NCBI RefSeq assembly: GCF_017355875.1
Contig: NZ_JAFEWC010000001.1
Location: 1,054,001 to 1,118,000, forward strand
Reading direction: 5' to 3'
DNA length: 64,000 bases
From: Aridibaculum aurantiacum
Lineage (GTDB): Bacteria > Bacteroidota > Bacteroidia > Chitinophagales > Chitinophagaceae
Every line of letters begins with the position of its first letter. The stretch's first letter is position 1. The notes below the pieces were generated by a model that saw nothing but the letters and a program-made list of their open reading frames with translations, did no database searches and was not told the origin of the DNA. The position numbers and the translations under genes are program-made. Shown here piece after piece: positions 48,604 through 56,633 of the stretch.

Positions 48604-48713
48604 ATTGTCGCAATAAGAAAAGTCTTACCTAAATGGGCATAACGCTTTGATACTTAAGTTGTCAATATATTTTTCATACATTGCGGATAATCGACAATAC
48701 ACACGTTGTGCGT
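48604..48713 (+). other. Left boundary site of the cassette array (attI-like or degenerate attC)
   Basis: GTTGTGCGT at 48705-48713 is the R' site preceding the first cassette. Upstream lie GGGCATAAC (48635-48643, R''-like), TTGTC...GACAA (48659-48663 and 48692-48696) and ATTGTCG (48604-48610), which pairs with CGACAAT. The palindrome is weaker than those between the cassettes. It could be the primary attI site or a shortened attC. Confidence 0.45.
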
Positions 48714-48765
48714 CATTAACACAAGCTTCCTTCATGTGAAACAGCGAGAAGATACACCCAAAATC

Positions 48766-49236
48766 ATGACACGACTAAAGGCATCTATTTTTTTTTGGGT
48801 TATGATATTTATGAGTTGCGGTTCTGACCGAAGCAAAGACTTTTCCCTGATTGTTAAGCATTACGGTGGTGGAGCAGGAATAACAATAATCTACTCTATT
48901 GACGTCAACGGTTTGCAGGTTGACACCAATTGTGACTTGGCTGACTGTAAAGAAGCAACGGTTTACAAGCGTAGTTTCTCAAAACTCGAAAGTGAGAAAA
49001 TATACAATGTTCTAAACTCTTTGCGACTTGACACACTCAAAAGAAAATATGAACCTGAAGGATTGATTTTTGACGGACTGTACACCGAAATTAAATTCGC
49101 CAAAGGATTCTTCTCAACTCATAAGAGTTCATTTGATAATGTCTCAACACCGACTACGGAAAAGCTTTTTACTTACATTGACGAACTCATACCCGATAAG
49201 AAATATCAATTTGAGAATTGGGGAAAGAGCGAATAA
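48766..49236 (+). CDS. Cassette 1: small lipoprotein of unknown function
   Basis: 156 residues from the ATG at 48766; an upstream frame start at 48706 falls in the recombination site and is not used. The N-terminus has a signal with a lipobox (FMSC, Cys ~18). The rest is mixed alpha/beta with two Cys (NCDLADC) and no family I recognise. The cassette runs 48706-49370; its start TTGTGCGT is matched by ACGCACAA at its end. Confidence 0.7.
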   Translation: MTRLKASIFFWVMIFMSCGSDRSKDFSLIVKHYGGGAGITIIYSIDVNGLQVDTNCDLADCKEATVYKRSFSKLESEKIYNVLNSLRLDTLKRKYEPEGLIFDGLYTEIKFAKGFFSTHKSSFDNVSTPTTEKLFTYIDELIPDKKYQFENWGKSE

Positions 49237-49239
49237 CGA

Positions 49240-49377
49240 ACGCACAACATGCATGTTTATGTAATACTGGCGGAAGAACATAAACCAATCTTTTTTATCT
49301 TTAATCATCATCAACAAGTTTATGAAGCATTAGTATTTCAAATACCAGTACTACATAAACATGTTAAACGTTGGCGG
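49240..49377 (+). repeat. attC site 1 (138 bp, short class)
   Basis: R'' ACGCACAAC at 49240, R' GTTGGCGG at 49370. The arms GCATGTTTATGTAATACTGG and CCAGTACTACATAAACATG are nearly perfect inverted repeats. Confidence 0.85.
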
Positions 49378-49411
49378 TCATGCTGGGCTGACACTCTCTA
49401 AACCAAAACTT

Positions 49412-50749
49412 ATGTTCTTCAACAAATCCAAAAAGCTTTTAAAAGAAAAAGAACAAGAGCTTGAACAAGCCTTGACTAAACTTGCCGCTTATGAGCAAGA
49501 GTTTAAAGATGTAATTGACAAAAATGCTTTGCTTGCTCAAAAATCTTTATTAATTCACAAGACGGAAAAGAAACTTGAAGAGCTTAACGAAACTTACCAA
49601 AAGGGTTTGGCTCTGCATCAAACACTTGAACAGGAAATTTCACTATATCAGGATGGTTTGGAAATTAGCTCCTATGGTTTGCATAAACCTCAATTCTCAT
49701 TTGACACTTCTGAAAAGCTTAAACATCAACTTGAATTCACCTATGAGAAGCAGAAACGTTTAATAAAGGATGATAAAGCAGTTGTTTGTAACACAGAATG
49801 GACTGTAGGAGGCAGTAAAGTTGAAGGTCGTAGAATGACAAATCAGTATAAGAAATTAATGCTGTTTGCCTTCAATGGCGAGTGTGATGGATTGATAGCA
49901 AAAGTGAGATGGAATAATGCTTCAAAGACAAGGGAAAGAATTATAAAAGCTTTTGACGCAATAAACAAACTGGGTGTTACACAGAACGTATTTATCACCC
50001 AAGATTTCCTACAGCTGAAATTGGATGAACTTGCTTTGACTTATGAATACGAGCAAAAGAAATATGAAGAAAAGGAAGAGCAACGTCTAATCCGAGAGCA
50101 AATGCGAGAAGAAGAAAAAGCACAAAGAGAATTAGAGAAAGCTCAAAAGGAAGCGGAAGACGAAGAACGACGTTTTCAAAAGGCATTAGAAAAAGCAAAG
50201 CAAGAGTTGCAAGGTGCAAACACGGTAAACGCTTCTGTTTTGCAAGAGCAAATTAAGGAGTTGGAGCATAAATTACAGGCAGCCCATGAAAGAAAAGAAA
50301 GAGCTATTGCTCAAGCACAATTAACTAAAGTTGGACACATTTATGTTATTTCAAATGTTGGCTCCTTTGGAGAAGACGTCTATAAAATAGGCATGACACG
50401 GCGCCTTGACCCATTGGACAGGGTTCGGGAGTTAGGAGACGCCTCTGTTCCATTTCAATTTGACATTCATGCAATCATCTACTCAGAAAATGCGCCTCAG
50501 CTTGAGTATGAACTTCATAAGAAGTTTGCTGACAGGCGACTAAACCGGGTAAATCTTAAGAAAGAGTTTTTCAAGGTTTCATTGGAAGAAATAGAAGCTT
50601 TTGTAAAGCAACATGCCAACGCAGAAATTGAGTTTACAAAGCTTGCTGAAGCACGGGAATATAGAGAGACTTTATCAATGTTAGAGCAGGTAAACAAAAT
50701 AATAAACGAGGTTGAAGAAGTATCGCATTTTCCTAAAAGCTTGATATAG
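49412..50749 (+). CDS. Cassette 2: DUF4041 + T5orf172/GIY-YIG-like protein
   Basis: 445 residues from the ATG at 49412; a frame start at 49361 lies inside attC site 1. The N-terminal ~60 residues are coiled coil. A DUF4041-like domain (~65-215) is followed by a long charged coiled coil (~215-310). The C-terminal domain (~318-420) is a T5orf172/MUG113-type GIY-YIG relative, with GHIYVIS, VYKIGMTRR, RVREL and a final KEFFKV. Such proteins are common on phages and mobile elements and may bind or cut DNA. The cassette runs 49371-50949; start TTGGCGG is matched by CCGCCAA at its end. A nuclease or phage-related role is inference. Confidence 0.75.
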   Translation: MFFNKSKKLLKEKEQELEQALTKLAAYEQEFKDVIDKNALLAQKSLLIHKTEKKLEELNETYQKGLALHQTLEQEISLYQDGLEISSYGLHKPQFSFDTSEKLKHQLEFTYEKQKRLIKDDKAVVCNTEWTVGGSKVEGRRMTNQYKKLMLFAFNGECDGLIAKVRWNNASKTRERIIKAFDAINKLGVTQNVFITQDFLQLKLDELALTYEYEQKKYEEKEEQRLIREQMREEEKAQRELEKAQKEAEDEERRFQKALEKAKQELQGANTVNASVLQEQIKELEHKLQAAHERKERAIAQAQLTKVGHIYVISNVGSFGEDVYKIGMTRRLDPLDRVRELGDASVPFQFDIHAIIYSENAPQLEYELHKKFADRRLNRVNLKKEFFKVSLEEIEAFVKQHANAEIEFTKLAEAREYRETLSMLEQVNKIINEVEEVSHFPKSLI

Positions 50750-50755
50750 CACGAA

Positions 50756-50957
50756 CCGCCAACATCGGCTTGCTGCTATGCCGGCTGACGAAACGCACTC
50801 TGAACTCTTTGTTCGCTTATCAGCACCAGTTTCGGCAGACGGAACGCAGATGAACAGAAGAATTTATTTTTTACTTTAGTTTTTCAATCGGCTTCAGTTG
50901 CCAGGCTGACGAACCACAGAATATCGGCACTGCAGCAAGCCCTAAAACGTTGTGCGG
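50756..50957 (+). repeat. attC site 2 (202 bp, long class)
   Basis: R'' CCGCCAAC at 50756, R' GTTGTGCGG at 50949. Arms TCGGCTTGCTGCTATGCCGG and CGGCACTGCAGCAAGCC are inverted; an inner palindrome (CGGCTGACG / CAGGCTGACG) lies between. Confidence 0.85.
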
Positions 50958-50991
50958 CATGCGGTGACACAGCTCTCAATTCAATCGTATT

Positions 50992-51426
50992 ATGACCAAA
51001 ACTATTTACGCCTTCCTTCTTTCGCTGACAATTATTGCCTGTGGAGAAAATAAACAGCAAGCTGACAAAGGCAAAGAACGGATTGACAATGTCTGTGACA
51101 GTGTAATGCAGACGTTTACCAACGGTGGCTATTCAGAAGCATTCGACATTTTGAAACAAAATACAGTCATGTCACTTTCAGCAATTGACACATTAAAGGT
51201 GACAACTGCTAATTATGCCGCAAATGCGTTTCCTGCGTATGGTAAAATCCGCGGTTATGAGTTTGTATTAGAACGCAAAGTAAAGAACACAGTTGCCAAA
51301 CGTTTTTATCTTCTCAAGTTTGACAACTACTATCTGAAGTTTGAATTCACTCTTTACAACAATGGCGACAGGTGGACAGTTACTACTTTCGCCTATGACG
51401 AGAACCTGATTGAGCTACTTTATTAA
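50992..51426 (+). CDS. Cassette 3: small lipoprotein
   Basis: 144 residues with a lipobox (TIIAC, Cys ~17). The mature part has a helical start and a beta-rich C-terminal half (FYLLKFDNYYLKFEF), like small DUF4864/NTF2-type proteins, but I cannot assign it. The cassette runs 50950-51685; TTGTGCGG at the start matches CCGCACAA at the end. Confidence 0.7.
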   Translation: MTKTIYAFLLSLTIIACGENKQQADKGKERIDNVCDSVMQTFTNGGYSEAFDILKQNTVMSLSAIDTLKVTTANYAANAFPAYGKIRGYEFVLERKVKNTVAKRFYLLKFDNYYLKFEFTLYNNGDRWTVTTFAYDENLIELLY

Positions 51427-51489
51427 CGAATAGTATTTCGTGAAACACAATCTAATGCTTGTAGACAAAGTTTAAAAATCAAAGCACGA

Positions 51490-51694
51490 CCGCACAACAA
51501 GCGGTTTGGCGTTATGGCGGCTTGAAGAAGTAAACATCAACTTTCGGTTCGCTGTTGTGCTGCATATCCAGCTTGACGGAACGCTATTTTGCAGTAGAAA
51601 AAAACTTGTACATTAGTTCATTATTCGGCTTAAGTTGTCGTCAGACGGAACACAGAATACCGCCACAACGCCAAGCCGTTTAACGTTGTGTGCC
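51490..51694 (+). repeat. attC site 3 (205 bp, long class)
   Basis: R'' CCGCACAAC at 51490, R' GTTGTGTGCC at 51685. The outer arms AGCGGTTTGGCGTTATGGCGG and CCGCCACAACGCCAAGCCG are inverted; the interior resembles that of sites 2 and 9. Confidence 0.85.
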
Positions 51695-51726
51695 ATTGGA
51701 AGACACCAAAAATACTAATTGCTAAT

Positions 51727-52323
51727 ATGCCAGAATATTTCAATAAGGTCACCAATGTAAACTTAATTGTTCTATTACATGCCATTGTGTCCTTGATTGG
51801 GTTTTTATTCGTTTTACTTTATCGAACAGAGGAAACCAAAATTAAGACAGCCCTTTTATTGTCATGGGGACCAGGGGCTCTGAATTATTTATTTATTCTA
51901 ACGACAAATTTATTTAATCTTCCCTTCTACTATGTAATTGATTTGCTAAATGAACTGCCGACAGGTGCAACTCTATATATTGCTCTTAGTAAAAGCGGCA
52001 TAAAACATAGGCAGAGCCTAATTTGTTCTATTATAGTAGGTTTTTCTTTGTGGTTGTTATATTGTTTCATGGGAGGGACAGTATTAGTTTCACAGGTAGT
52101 AGCATTAGTTTGCCTTGTTTTCTTGGGAATAAGTCATAGAGAGGTTAACATAAATTATGCATTGGTTTTTGTTGGATTTGGTTTGGCACAATTTCCAGTT
52201 CATATTCTTTTTACTGAACAACATTTAGAAGGAGACTTGGTTAATATTTTTTTTAACTCTATGCTATTATTGAAATTGCCCCTTATATCTGCTTGCTATT
52301 CCCTAATGGGACATAAAAATTAA
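51727..52323 (+). CDS. Cassette 4: polytopic membrane protein
   Basis: 198 residues from the ATG at 51727. About seven hydrophobic segments fill nearly the whole length, with few charges between them. No transporter or enzyme family is recognised. The cassette runs 51686-52536; TTGTGTGCC at the start matches GGCACACAA at the end. The frame extension to 51688 lies within the R' region and is rejected. Confidence 0.7.
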   Translation: MPEYFNKVTNVNLIVLLHAIVSLIGFLFVLLYRTEETKIKTALLLSWGPGALNYLFILTTNLFNLPFYYVIDLLNELPTGATLYIALSKSGIKHRQSLICSIIVGFSLWLLYCFMGGTVLVSQVVALVCLVFLGISHREVNINYALVFVGFGLAQFPVHILFTEQHLEGDLVNIFFNSMLLLKLPLISACYSLMGHKN

Positions 52324-52343
52324 ATACTTCATGTATTCACAAC

Positions 52344-52545
52344 GGCACACAACATGCGTATTTGTGCAAGTGCGGCTGAATGCTGACAGCTTCGGCTGTA
52401 GTTCGTCATTCGGCTTCTGTTCCAGCAGAAGAATATTTATGAAGCTGTAGTAAGTAACCATCAACAGCAGTTTCTTTAGCCAGGTTTGTTAGGGCTGATG
52501 TTCCTTGAATATCACACCTGCACAAAGCCGTCAGCGTTGTATGCA
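52344..52545 (+). repeat. attC site 4 (202 bp, long class)
   Basis: R'' GGCACACAAC at 52344, R' GTTGTATGCA at 52536. Arms ATTTGTGCAAGTG and CACCTGCACAAA are inverted. The interior is shared with sites 6 and 8. Confidence 0.85.
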
Positions 52546-53064
52546 ATGCGCCACCTAGACTTTACATACAAGTTGAATTTTAATGATTTGACAAGAGGAA
52601 CTGACAGTTTTGAACTTAGGATTTTAGTACCATCTGGTATAGCAAATATTATTTCTATCAGAAGTGCACGTTCTCAATGGTACTTTACAAAGACTTCTGT
52701 TTGGGAAACATTCCCAGAATATGAATACCAAAGGCGTGACACAACAAATTATTTATTACAATCTGTGGTTGACAGTGCAAAGACTTATAGTTTAAAGCCA
52801 AAATTGCCTTTACCTGAATTCATCGATACCTTAAATCGTTATCTGGACCGTTTGCCTTATGACTTGAACTTAAGTGAAACCTATGCCCCAAGTACAGGTA
52901 CTTCTAATCTGGTTTTTGAAGTCGCTACTAAGGACAAATACAAGTTTTTGAAATGTTATTGTAGAGGTAGTATTTTGACTGACAAAGCGCAATATGATCA
53001 TGTCGAGAACCTACTGAATTACCTAAGGAAGTATTTGGACGCTTATATCCCCAATTGCAATTAG
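52546..53064 (+). CDS. Cassette 5: unknown cytosolic protein
   Basis: 172 residues from the ATG at 52546, which directly follows the R' site, so there is no room for a usual leader. No signal peptide. It is mixed alpha/beta with several Tyr/Trp (SARSQWYFTKTSVWETF) and Cys pairs near the end (KCYC). No family recognised. Cassette 52537-53199; TTGTATGCA at the start matches TGCATACAA at the end. Confidence 0.6.
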   Translation: MRHLDFTYKLNFNDLTRGTDSFELRILVPSGIANIISIRSARSQWYFTKTSVWETFPEYEYQRRDTTNYLLQSVVDSAKTYSLKPKLPLPEFIDTLNRYLDRLPYDLNLSETYAPSTGTSNLVFEVATKDKYKFLKCYCRGSILTDKAQYDHVENLLNYLRKYLDAYIPNCN

Positions 53065-53067
53065 CAC

Positions 53068-53208
53068 TGCATACAACATGCATGTTTATGTAATACTGGC
53101 GGAAGAACATAAATCATTCTTTTCTATCTTTAATCATCATCAACAAGTTAATGAAGCATCGGTATTTCAAATACCAGTACTACATAAACATGAGTAACGT
53201 TGGCTGCA
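53068..53208 (+). repeat. attC site 5 (141 bp, short class)
   Basis: R'' TGCATACAAC at 53068, R' GTTGGCTGCA at 53199. It is nearly identical to site 1 inside. Confidence 0.85.
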
Positions 53209-53238
53209 TCCTTTTCAAAAAATTCGTAACTGCTGATA

Positions 53239-53925
53239 ATGACAATCAATCAACAACTTGAAACGCTTTATCGTGATAAATTGCATAACATTGAGCCCCT
53301 CTTTGAATTTGACCATGAGATTGACGGACCTCTTATCATGAATGCTTGGGAAGATGAATATATAAATTCACAAGTAAGAATTTTATTTATTGGACAAGAG
53401 TGTGACGGATGGATTGGATGGACTGTAGACAAATTTGAAGAGCTAAACAATAAATATATTGACTTTGGACTATCCAAAAAGGGAGACCGAACTGTCTTTT
53501 GGCAATATGTTTATTATGTAAATTCAATATTAAATCCCAACAATGCCGAGGGCAATAACTTTCTTTGGACTAACGTTTCAAAATTTTGCATGTGGGACGG
53601 CAAGCCTCTTGATTGGACAACGCATCAAACTACAGTTAAACACTTTGACTGTTTGAAAGAAGAGATTAGGATTTTGAAGCCAGACGTGGTTTTATTTTTT
53701 TCGGGACCGTTTTACGACGATAAAATAAAGTTACAGTTTGACACAGACATTTCATTTGAACAAGTTGACAACGAAATTCCACTTCGCGAATTAGCAATTC
53801 TAAAAAACGAGAACCTGCCGAAACATACCTATCGCACCTATCACCCAAAGCCAATGCAAATGCTTTACAAGACAGGACATCTTGAAATTATCTTGAACAA
53901 AATAAAAAGTGAAATCGGAAGATAA
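53239..53925 (+). CDS. Cassette 6: uracil-DNA-glycosylase-like protein
   Basis: 228 residues with the layout of the UDG superfamily: an N-terminal RILFIGQECDGW strand with an active-site loop, a central KPDVVLFFSGP strand, and a C-terminal TYRTYHPKPMQM motif like the HP(S/A) loop. The usual catalytic residues are only partly visible, so activity is uncertain. Related domains are seen in mobile elements and defence islands. The cassette runs 53200-54124; TTGGCTGCA matches TGCAGCCAA at its end. Confidence 0.6.
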   Translation: MTINQQLETLYRDKLHNIEPLFEFDHEIDGPLIMNAWEDEYINSQVRILFIGQECDGWIGWTVDKFEELNNKYIDFGLSKKGDRTVFWQYVYYVNSILNPNNAEGNNFLWTNVSKFCMWDGKPLDWTTHQTTVKHFDCLKEEIRILKPDVVLFFSGPFYDDKIKLQFDTDISFEQVDNEIPLRELAILKNENLPKHTYRTYHPKPMQMLYKTGHLEIILNKIKSEIGR

Positions 53926-53928
53926 AGC

Positions 53929-54133
53929 TGCAGCCAACAATCGTATTTGTGCAAGTGTGGCTGAAAGTTGACAGCTTCGGCTGTAGCTCATTATTCTGCT
54001 GCTGTTTCGGCTGAAGAAATTCAATTAACCTGTAGCAGGTAATCATTAACAGCAGTATCTTTAGCCAGGCATTTGTTCGGGCTGAAGTTCCCTGAATACA
54101 ACACCTGCACAAATACGTCCAACGTTATGCGCA
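53929..54133 (+). repeat. attC site 6 (205 bp, long class)
   Basis: R'' TGCAGCCAAC at 53929, R' GTTATGCGCA at 54124. Arms CGTATTTGTGCAAGTGTGG and CACCTGCACAAATACG are inverted. Confidence 0.85.
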
Positions 54134-54189
54134 ACAGCAGCCATTCACTTTTCACAATGGCTTAGAAGAAGGTTTAAGTTGAAAAGCCT

Positions 54190-54492
54190 ATGACTTATAA
54201 AGATACATATTCAGGCATGGCATTTAGGTTCGCTGTAGTTGTTATTGTTTTAGTCTGGATATCAATGTCAATATTTTTTTTAAATCCGGCAAACATTTTA
54301 GGTGTAGTTATTTGTATAATACTATTGATTATGTCGAGCATCTTGTCCTTGATTGGTTTTGCCTTCAATATTAAAGGAATTAGAGAGCCTAACAACATAA
54401 AGAAAATATGTAGTCTTATAGTCAACTCATTAATAGGTGGAAGCTCTATTGCAATAACTATGTTACTCTATTTGCAGGAAATAACATCATAG
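54190..54492 (+). CDS. Cassette 7: 100-residue membrane protein
   Basis: Three hydrophobic segments (~12-29, ~34-54, ~75-93) cover this short protein. No family recognised. The cassette (54125-54625, 501 bp) is the smallest of the array; TTATGCGCA at the start matches TGCGCATAA at the end. Confidence 0.6.
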   Translation: MTYKDTYSGMAFRFAVVVIVLVWISMSIFFLNPANILGVVICIILLIMSSILSLIGFAFNIKGIREPNNIKKICSLIVNSLIGGSSIAITMLLYLQEITS

Positions 54493-54494
54493 GC

Positions 54495-54634
54495 TGCGCA
54501 TAACATTCATGTTTATGTAATACTGGCGGAAGAACATAAACCAATCTTTCTATCTTTAATCATCATCAACAAGTTTATTAGGCTGTGGAGCTTTGAATAC
54601 CAGTACTACATAAACATGTTCAACGTTATGTGCC
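54495..54634 (+). repeat. attC site 7 (140 bp, short class)
   Basis: R'' TGCGCATAAC at 54495, R' GTTATGTGCC at 54625. Its body matches sites 1 and 5, with a local change near 54582-54596. Confidence 0.85.
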
Positions 54635-54661
54635 ATTAAAACCAACTTTCATAGATACCTT

Positions 54662-55201
54662 ATGGGGCAGCTAAACTTCTTCATGACAGAAAATGAAATA
54701 TTGAATGAAGTGAACGAATTACTTGCTTCTCACGATTTCATCATATTTGACAGAGCTTTTTTTGATGACGAAGTTCCTAAAGCCGTCAGTGACTTTAGGA
54801 GCATTGAACAAGTAGATAAGCTCATAATTTGGTTAAGGAATAGGCAATCTGAACCGAGATGTTTGTCGAAGACCACAGGTGAAATGACAGGTAAGTATTT
54901 ATTCAATACCTCCAAAGACCCAATAATTCAATTTGACATAGGACGTACAATTGATAAATTAGTATCGCCCAGTAGACTGTACTATAAAATTGGATGGATA
55001 GCAGATGACGAACTACGTGAGCTGCATGGAAAGTTGACAACTAAGATTGTAAGAAGTTTTAAGAAGAAGCTTATCACAAGTAAGCGACTTAAGCCCTTCT
55101 ATATTTCAGAGGGCATAAATAAGCGTTTAAACGAGGGATATGAAGTGGAACTTGGAAAGGGAGGAATGAGAGTGTCTAAACTCGAACCTAACGGCACATA
55201 A
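54662..55201 (+). CDS. Cassette 8: unknown cytosolic protein
   Basis: 179 residues from the ATG at 54662; a second ATG at 54683 is possible. No signal or membrane segment; the C-terminal half is basic. No family recognised. The last three codons and the TAA stop (55199-55201) lie inside the R'' element GGCACATAAC, so the recombination site supplies the end of the gene. The cassette runs 54626-55388; TTATGTGCC at the start matches GGCACATAA exactly. Confidence 0.6.
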   Translation: MGQLNFFMTENEILNEVNELLASHDFIIFDRAFFDDEVPKAVSDFRSIEQVDKLIIWLRNRQSEPRCLSKTTGEMTGKYLFNTSKDPIIQFDIGRTIDKLVSPSRLYYKIGWIADDELRELHGKLTTKIVRSFKKKLITSKRLKPFYISEGINKRLNEGYEVELGKGGMRVSKLEPNGT

Positions 55202-55397
55202 CATGCGTATTTGTGCAAGTGTGGCAGAATGTTGACAGCTTAGGCTGTAGTTCATTATTCTGCTGCTGTTTCGGCTGAATGTTTACTATTAAGCTTTTTT
55301 AGTTTATCATCAACAGCAGTATCTTTAGCCAGGCATTTGTTCGGGCTTGCTGTTCCCTGAATACCACCCCTGCACAATACGTCCAACGTTGTAAGCC
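55193..55397 (+). repeat. attC site 8 (205 bp, long class)
   Basis: R'' GGCACATAAC at 55193, R' GTTGTAAGCC at 55388. Body as in sites 4 and 6. It overlaps the end of the preceding gene. Confidence 0.85.
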
Positions 55398-55493
55398 ATT
55401 TTTTGACGCTACTCTCAATTTCAAATCAGGAGCGCAGAAGTCCATACAAAAAAAATAAATCATTAATTTTCCCAATTAAACCAATCCTAACAA

Positions 55494-55928
55494 ATGAAGC
55501 AGTTAATCATTCTCTGTGTTGCCTTTTTTACAACGGCAGTAAGTCTTAATGCACAACAAATTTCACTTTTTGACAGTGACGGAGAAGCAAGGGCTTATAT
55601 AGACTATGATGAAGAAGCAACGATTTTTATGTGGGACGGAACGCCTGTCGCTTTTTTAGAAAAAGATGGAAGCGATGTTTGCGTTTTCGGTTATAATGGT
55701 AAATTTTTAGGTTGGTATGAAGATGGAATTATTTATGATAAGAAAGGTTACGCTGTCGGTGCAAGAAAGGGCGCAACAAGCATGATCACTAAAATTGAAC
55801 GAATTAAAGGGATACAGAGGATAACACCAATCAAACCAATAACTCCTATCACTCCAATTCAATCAATTTTTAAAAGTAGTTGGAGTTCAACTTCATTAAC
55901 CGAATTTCTATACATCGGTAAAAAGTAA
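55494..55928 (+). CDS. Cassette 9: 4-fold beta flower protein
   Basis: 144 residues with a signal peptide (ends near LNAQQ). The mature part has repeated short strands with G-Y-D/F-W patterns (YIDYDEEATIFMWDG, VCVFGYNGKFLGWYEDG) that fit the 4-fold beta flower domain, a secreted family whose function is not settled. The tail has an IxPI repeat (TPIKPITPITPIQ). The cassette runs 55389-56127; TTGTAAGCC matches GGCTTACAA at its end. Confidence 0.7.
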   Translation: MKQLIILCVAFFTTAVSLNAQQISLFDSDGEARAYIDYDEEATIFMWDGTPVAFLEKDGSDVCVFGYNGKFLGWYEDGIIYDKKGYAVGARKGATSMITKIERIKGIQRITPIKPITPITPIQSIFKSSWSSTSLTEFLYIGKK

Positions 55929-55931
55929 AAC

Positions 55932-56135
55932 GGCTTACAACGATCAATTTGCTGCTATGCTGGCTGACGTAACGCAGCATCAACTTTTGGTTCGCTTATC
56001 AGCAGTAGTTCCAGCCGACATTACGCTATTGAGGAGCAGCATATATTTTGTACTTTGCTTTTTCAATCGGCTACAGTTGCCAGGCTGACAATTATAAAAT
56101 GCCAGCACAGCAGCAAGCCGTTCAACGTTGTAAGC
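55932..56135 (+). repeat. attC site 9 (204 bp, long class)
   Basis: R'' GGCTTACAAC at 55932, R' GTTGTAAGC at 56127. Arms TTGCTGCTATGCTGG and CCAGCACAGCAGCAA are inverted; closely related to site 2. Confidence 0.85.
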
Positions 56136-56138
56136 AAT

Positions 56139-56633
56139 ATGGAATACACGAGATGTTTTAAGAACAGATTGTTGTTGTATCAAGCGTCTATTATTACTTT
56201 AGTCATTATTCTGGTTTGGATAATTCTAAAATCTTCCTTTGAATATCTGCCATTTTTAATTATTCTATACTTGCTAAGAGACTGGGTGTTTAGATGCGAC
56301 ACAGTATCGGTTAAACTAAACTTGTTGAAGGTGGAACATCTTCTACTTGGTGGAATACTTAAACGGCGACAAATAATTCAACTAAACAGCATCATTGATA
56401 TCTATTCAATCGGTACAAATGCTGGCGATAGTGATACAGGCTGGGAAACTGAAGATTTTACGTCCTTGCTTTCATCGCCCTCTTCAATTAAAGGCGGAAA
56501 GTTTGATGTGTATCAGATAAATTACTTGGACAACAACCAACAAAGACGTTATCTCAAAGTTCGTCTCTACTTGCATGAATATAGACTGTTGCTAAGAAAG
56601 AATACGGCTTCCAACAACAGCTTTATACAATAG
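56139..56633 (+). CDS. Cassette 10: membrane protein with a PH-like domain
   Basis: 164 residues from the ATG at 56139, only a few bp after R'. Two membrane segments (~18-57) are followed by a ~100-residue beta-rich domain like bacterial PH (bPH) domains. The last ~9 codons overlap attC site 10, so the recombination site encodes the C-terminus. The cassette runs 56128-56732; TTGTAAGC at the start matches GCTTCCAA at the end with one mismatch. Function unknown. Confidence 0.6.
   Translation: MEYTRCFKNRLLLYQASIITLVIILVWIILKSSFEYLPFLIILYLLRDWVFRCDTVSVKLNLLKVEHLLLGGILKRRQIIQLNSIIDIYSIGTNAGDSDTGWETEDFTSLLSSPSSIKGGKFDVYQINYLDNNQQRRYLKVRLYLHEYRLLLRKNTASNNSFIQ

Noticed and set aside
49361-49411. Upstream start for the GIY-YIG-like cassette gene
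   Set aside because: The added codons would translate the attC site; the ATG at 49412 begins the conserved protein.
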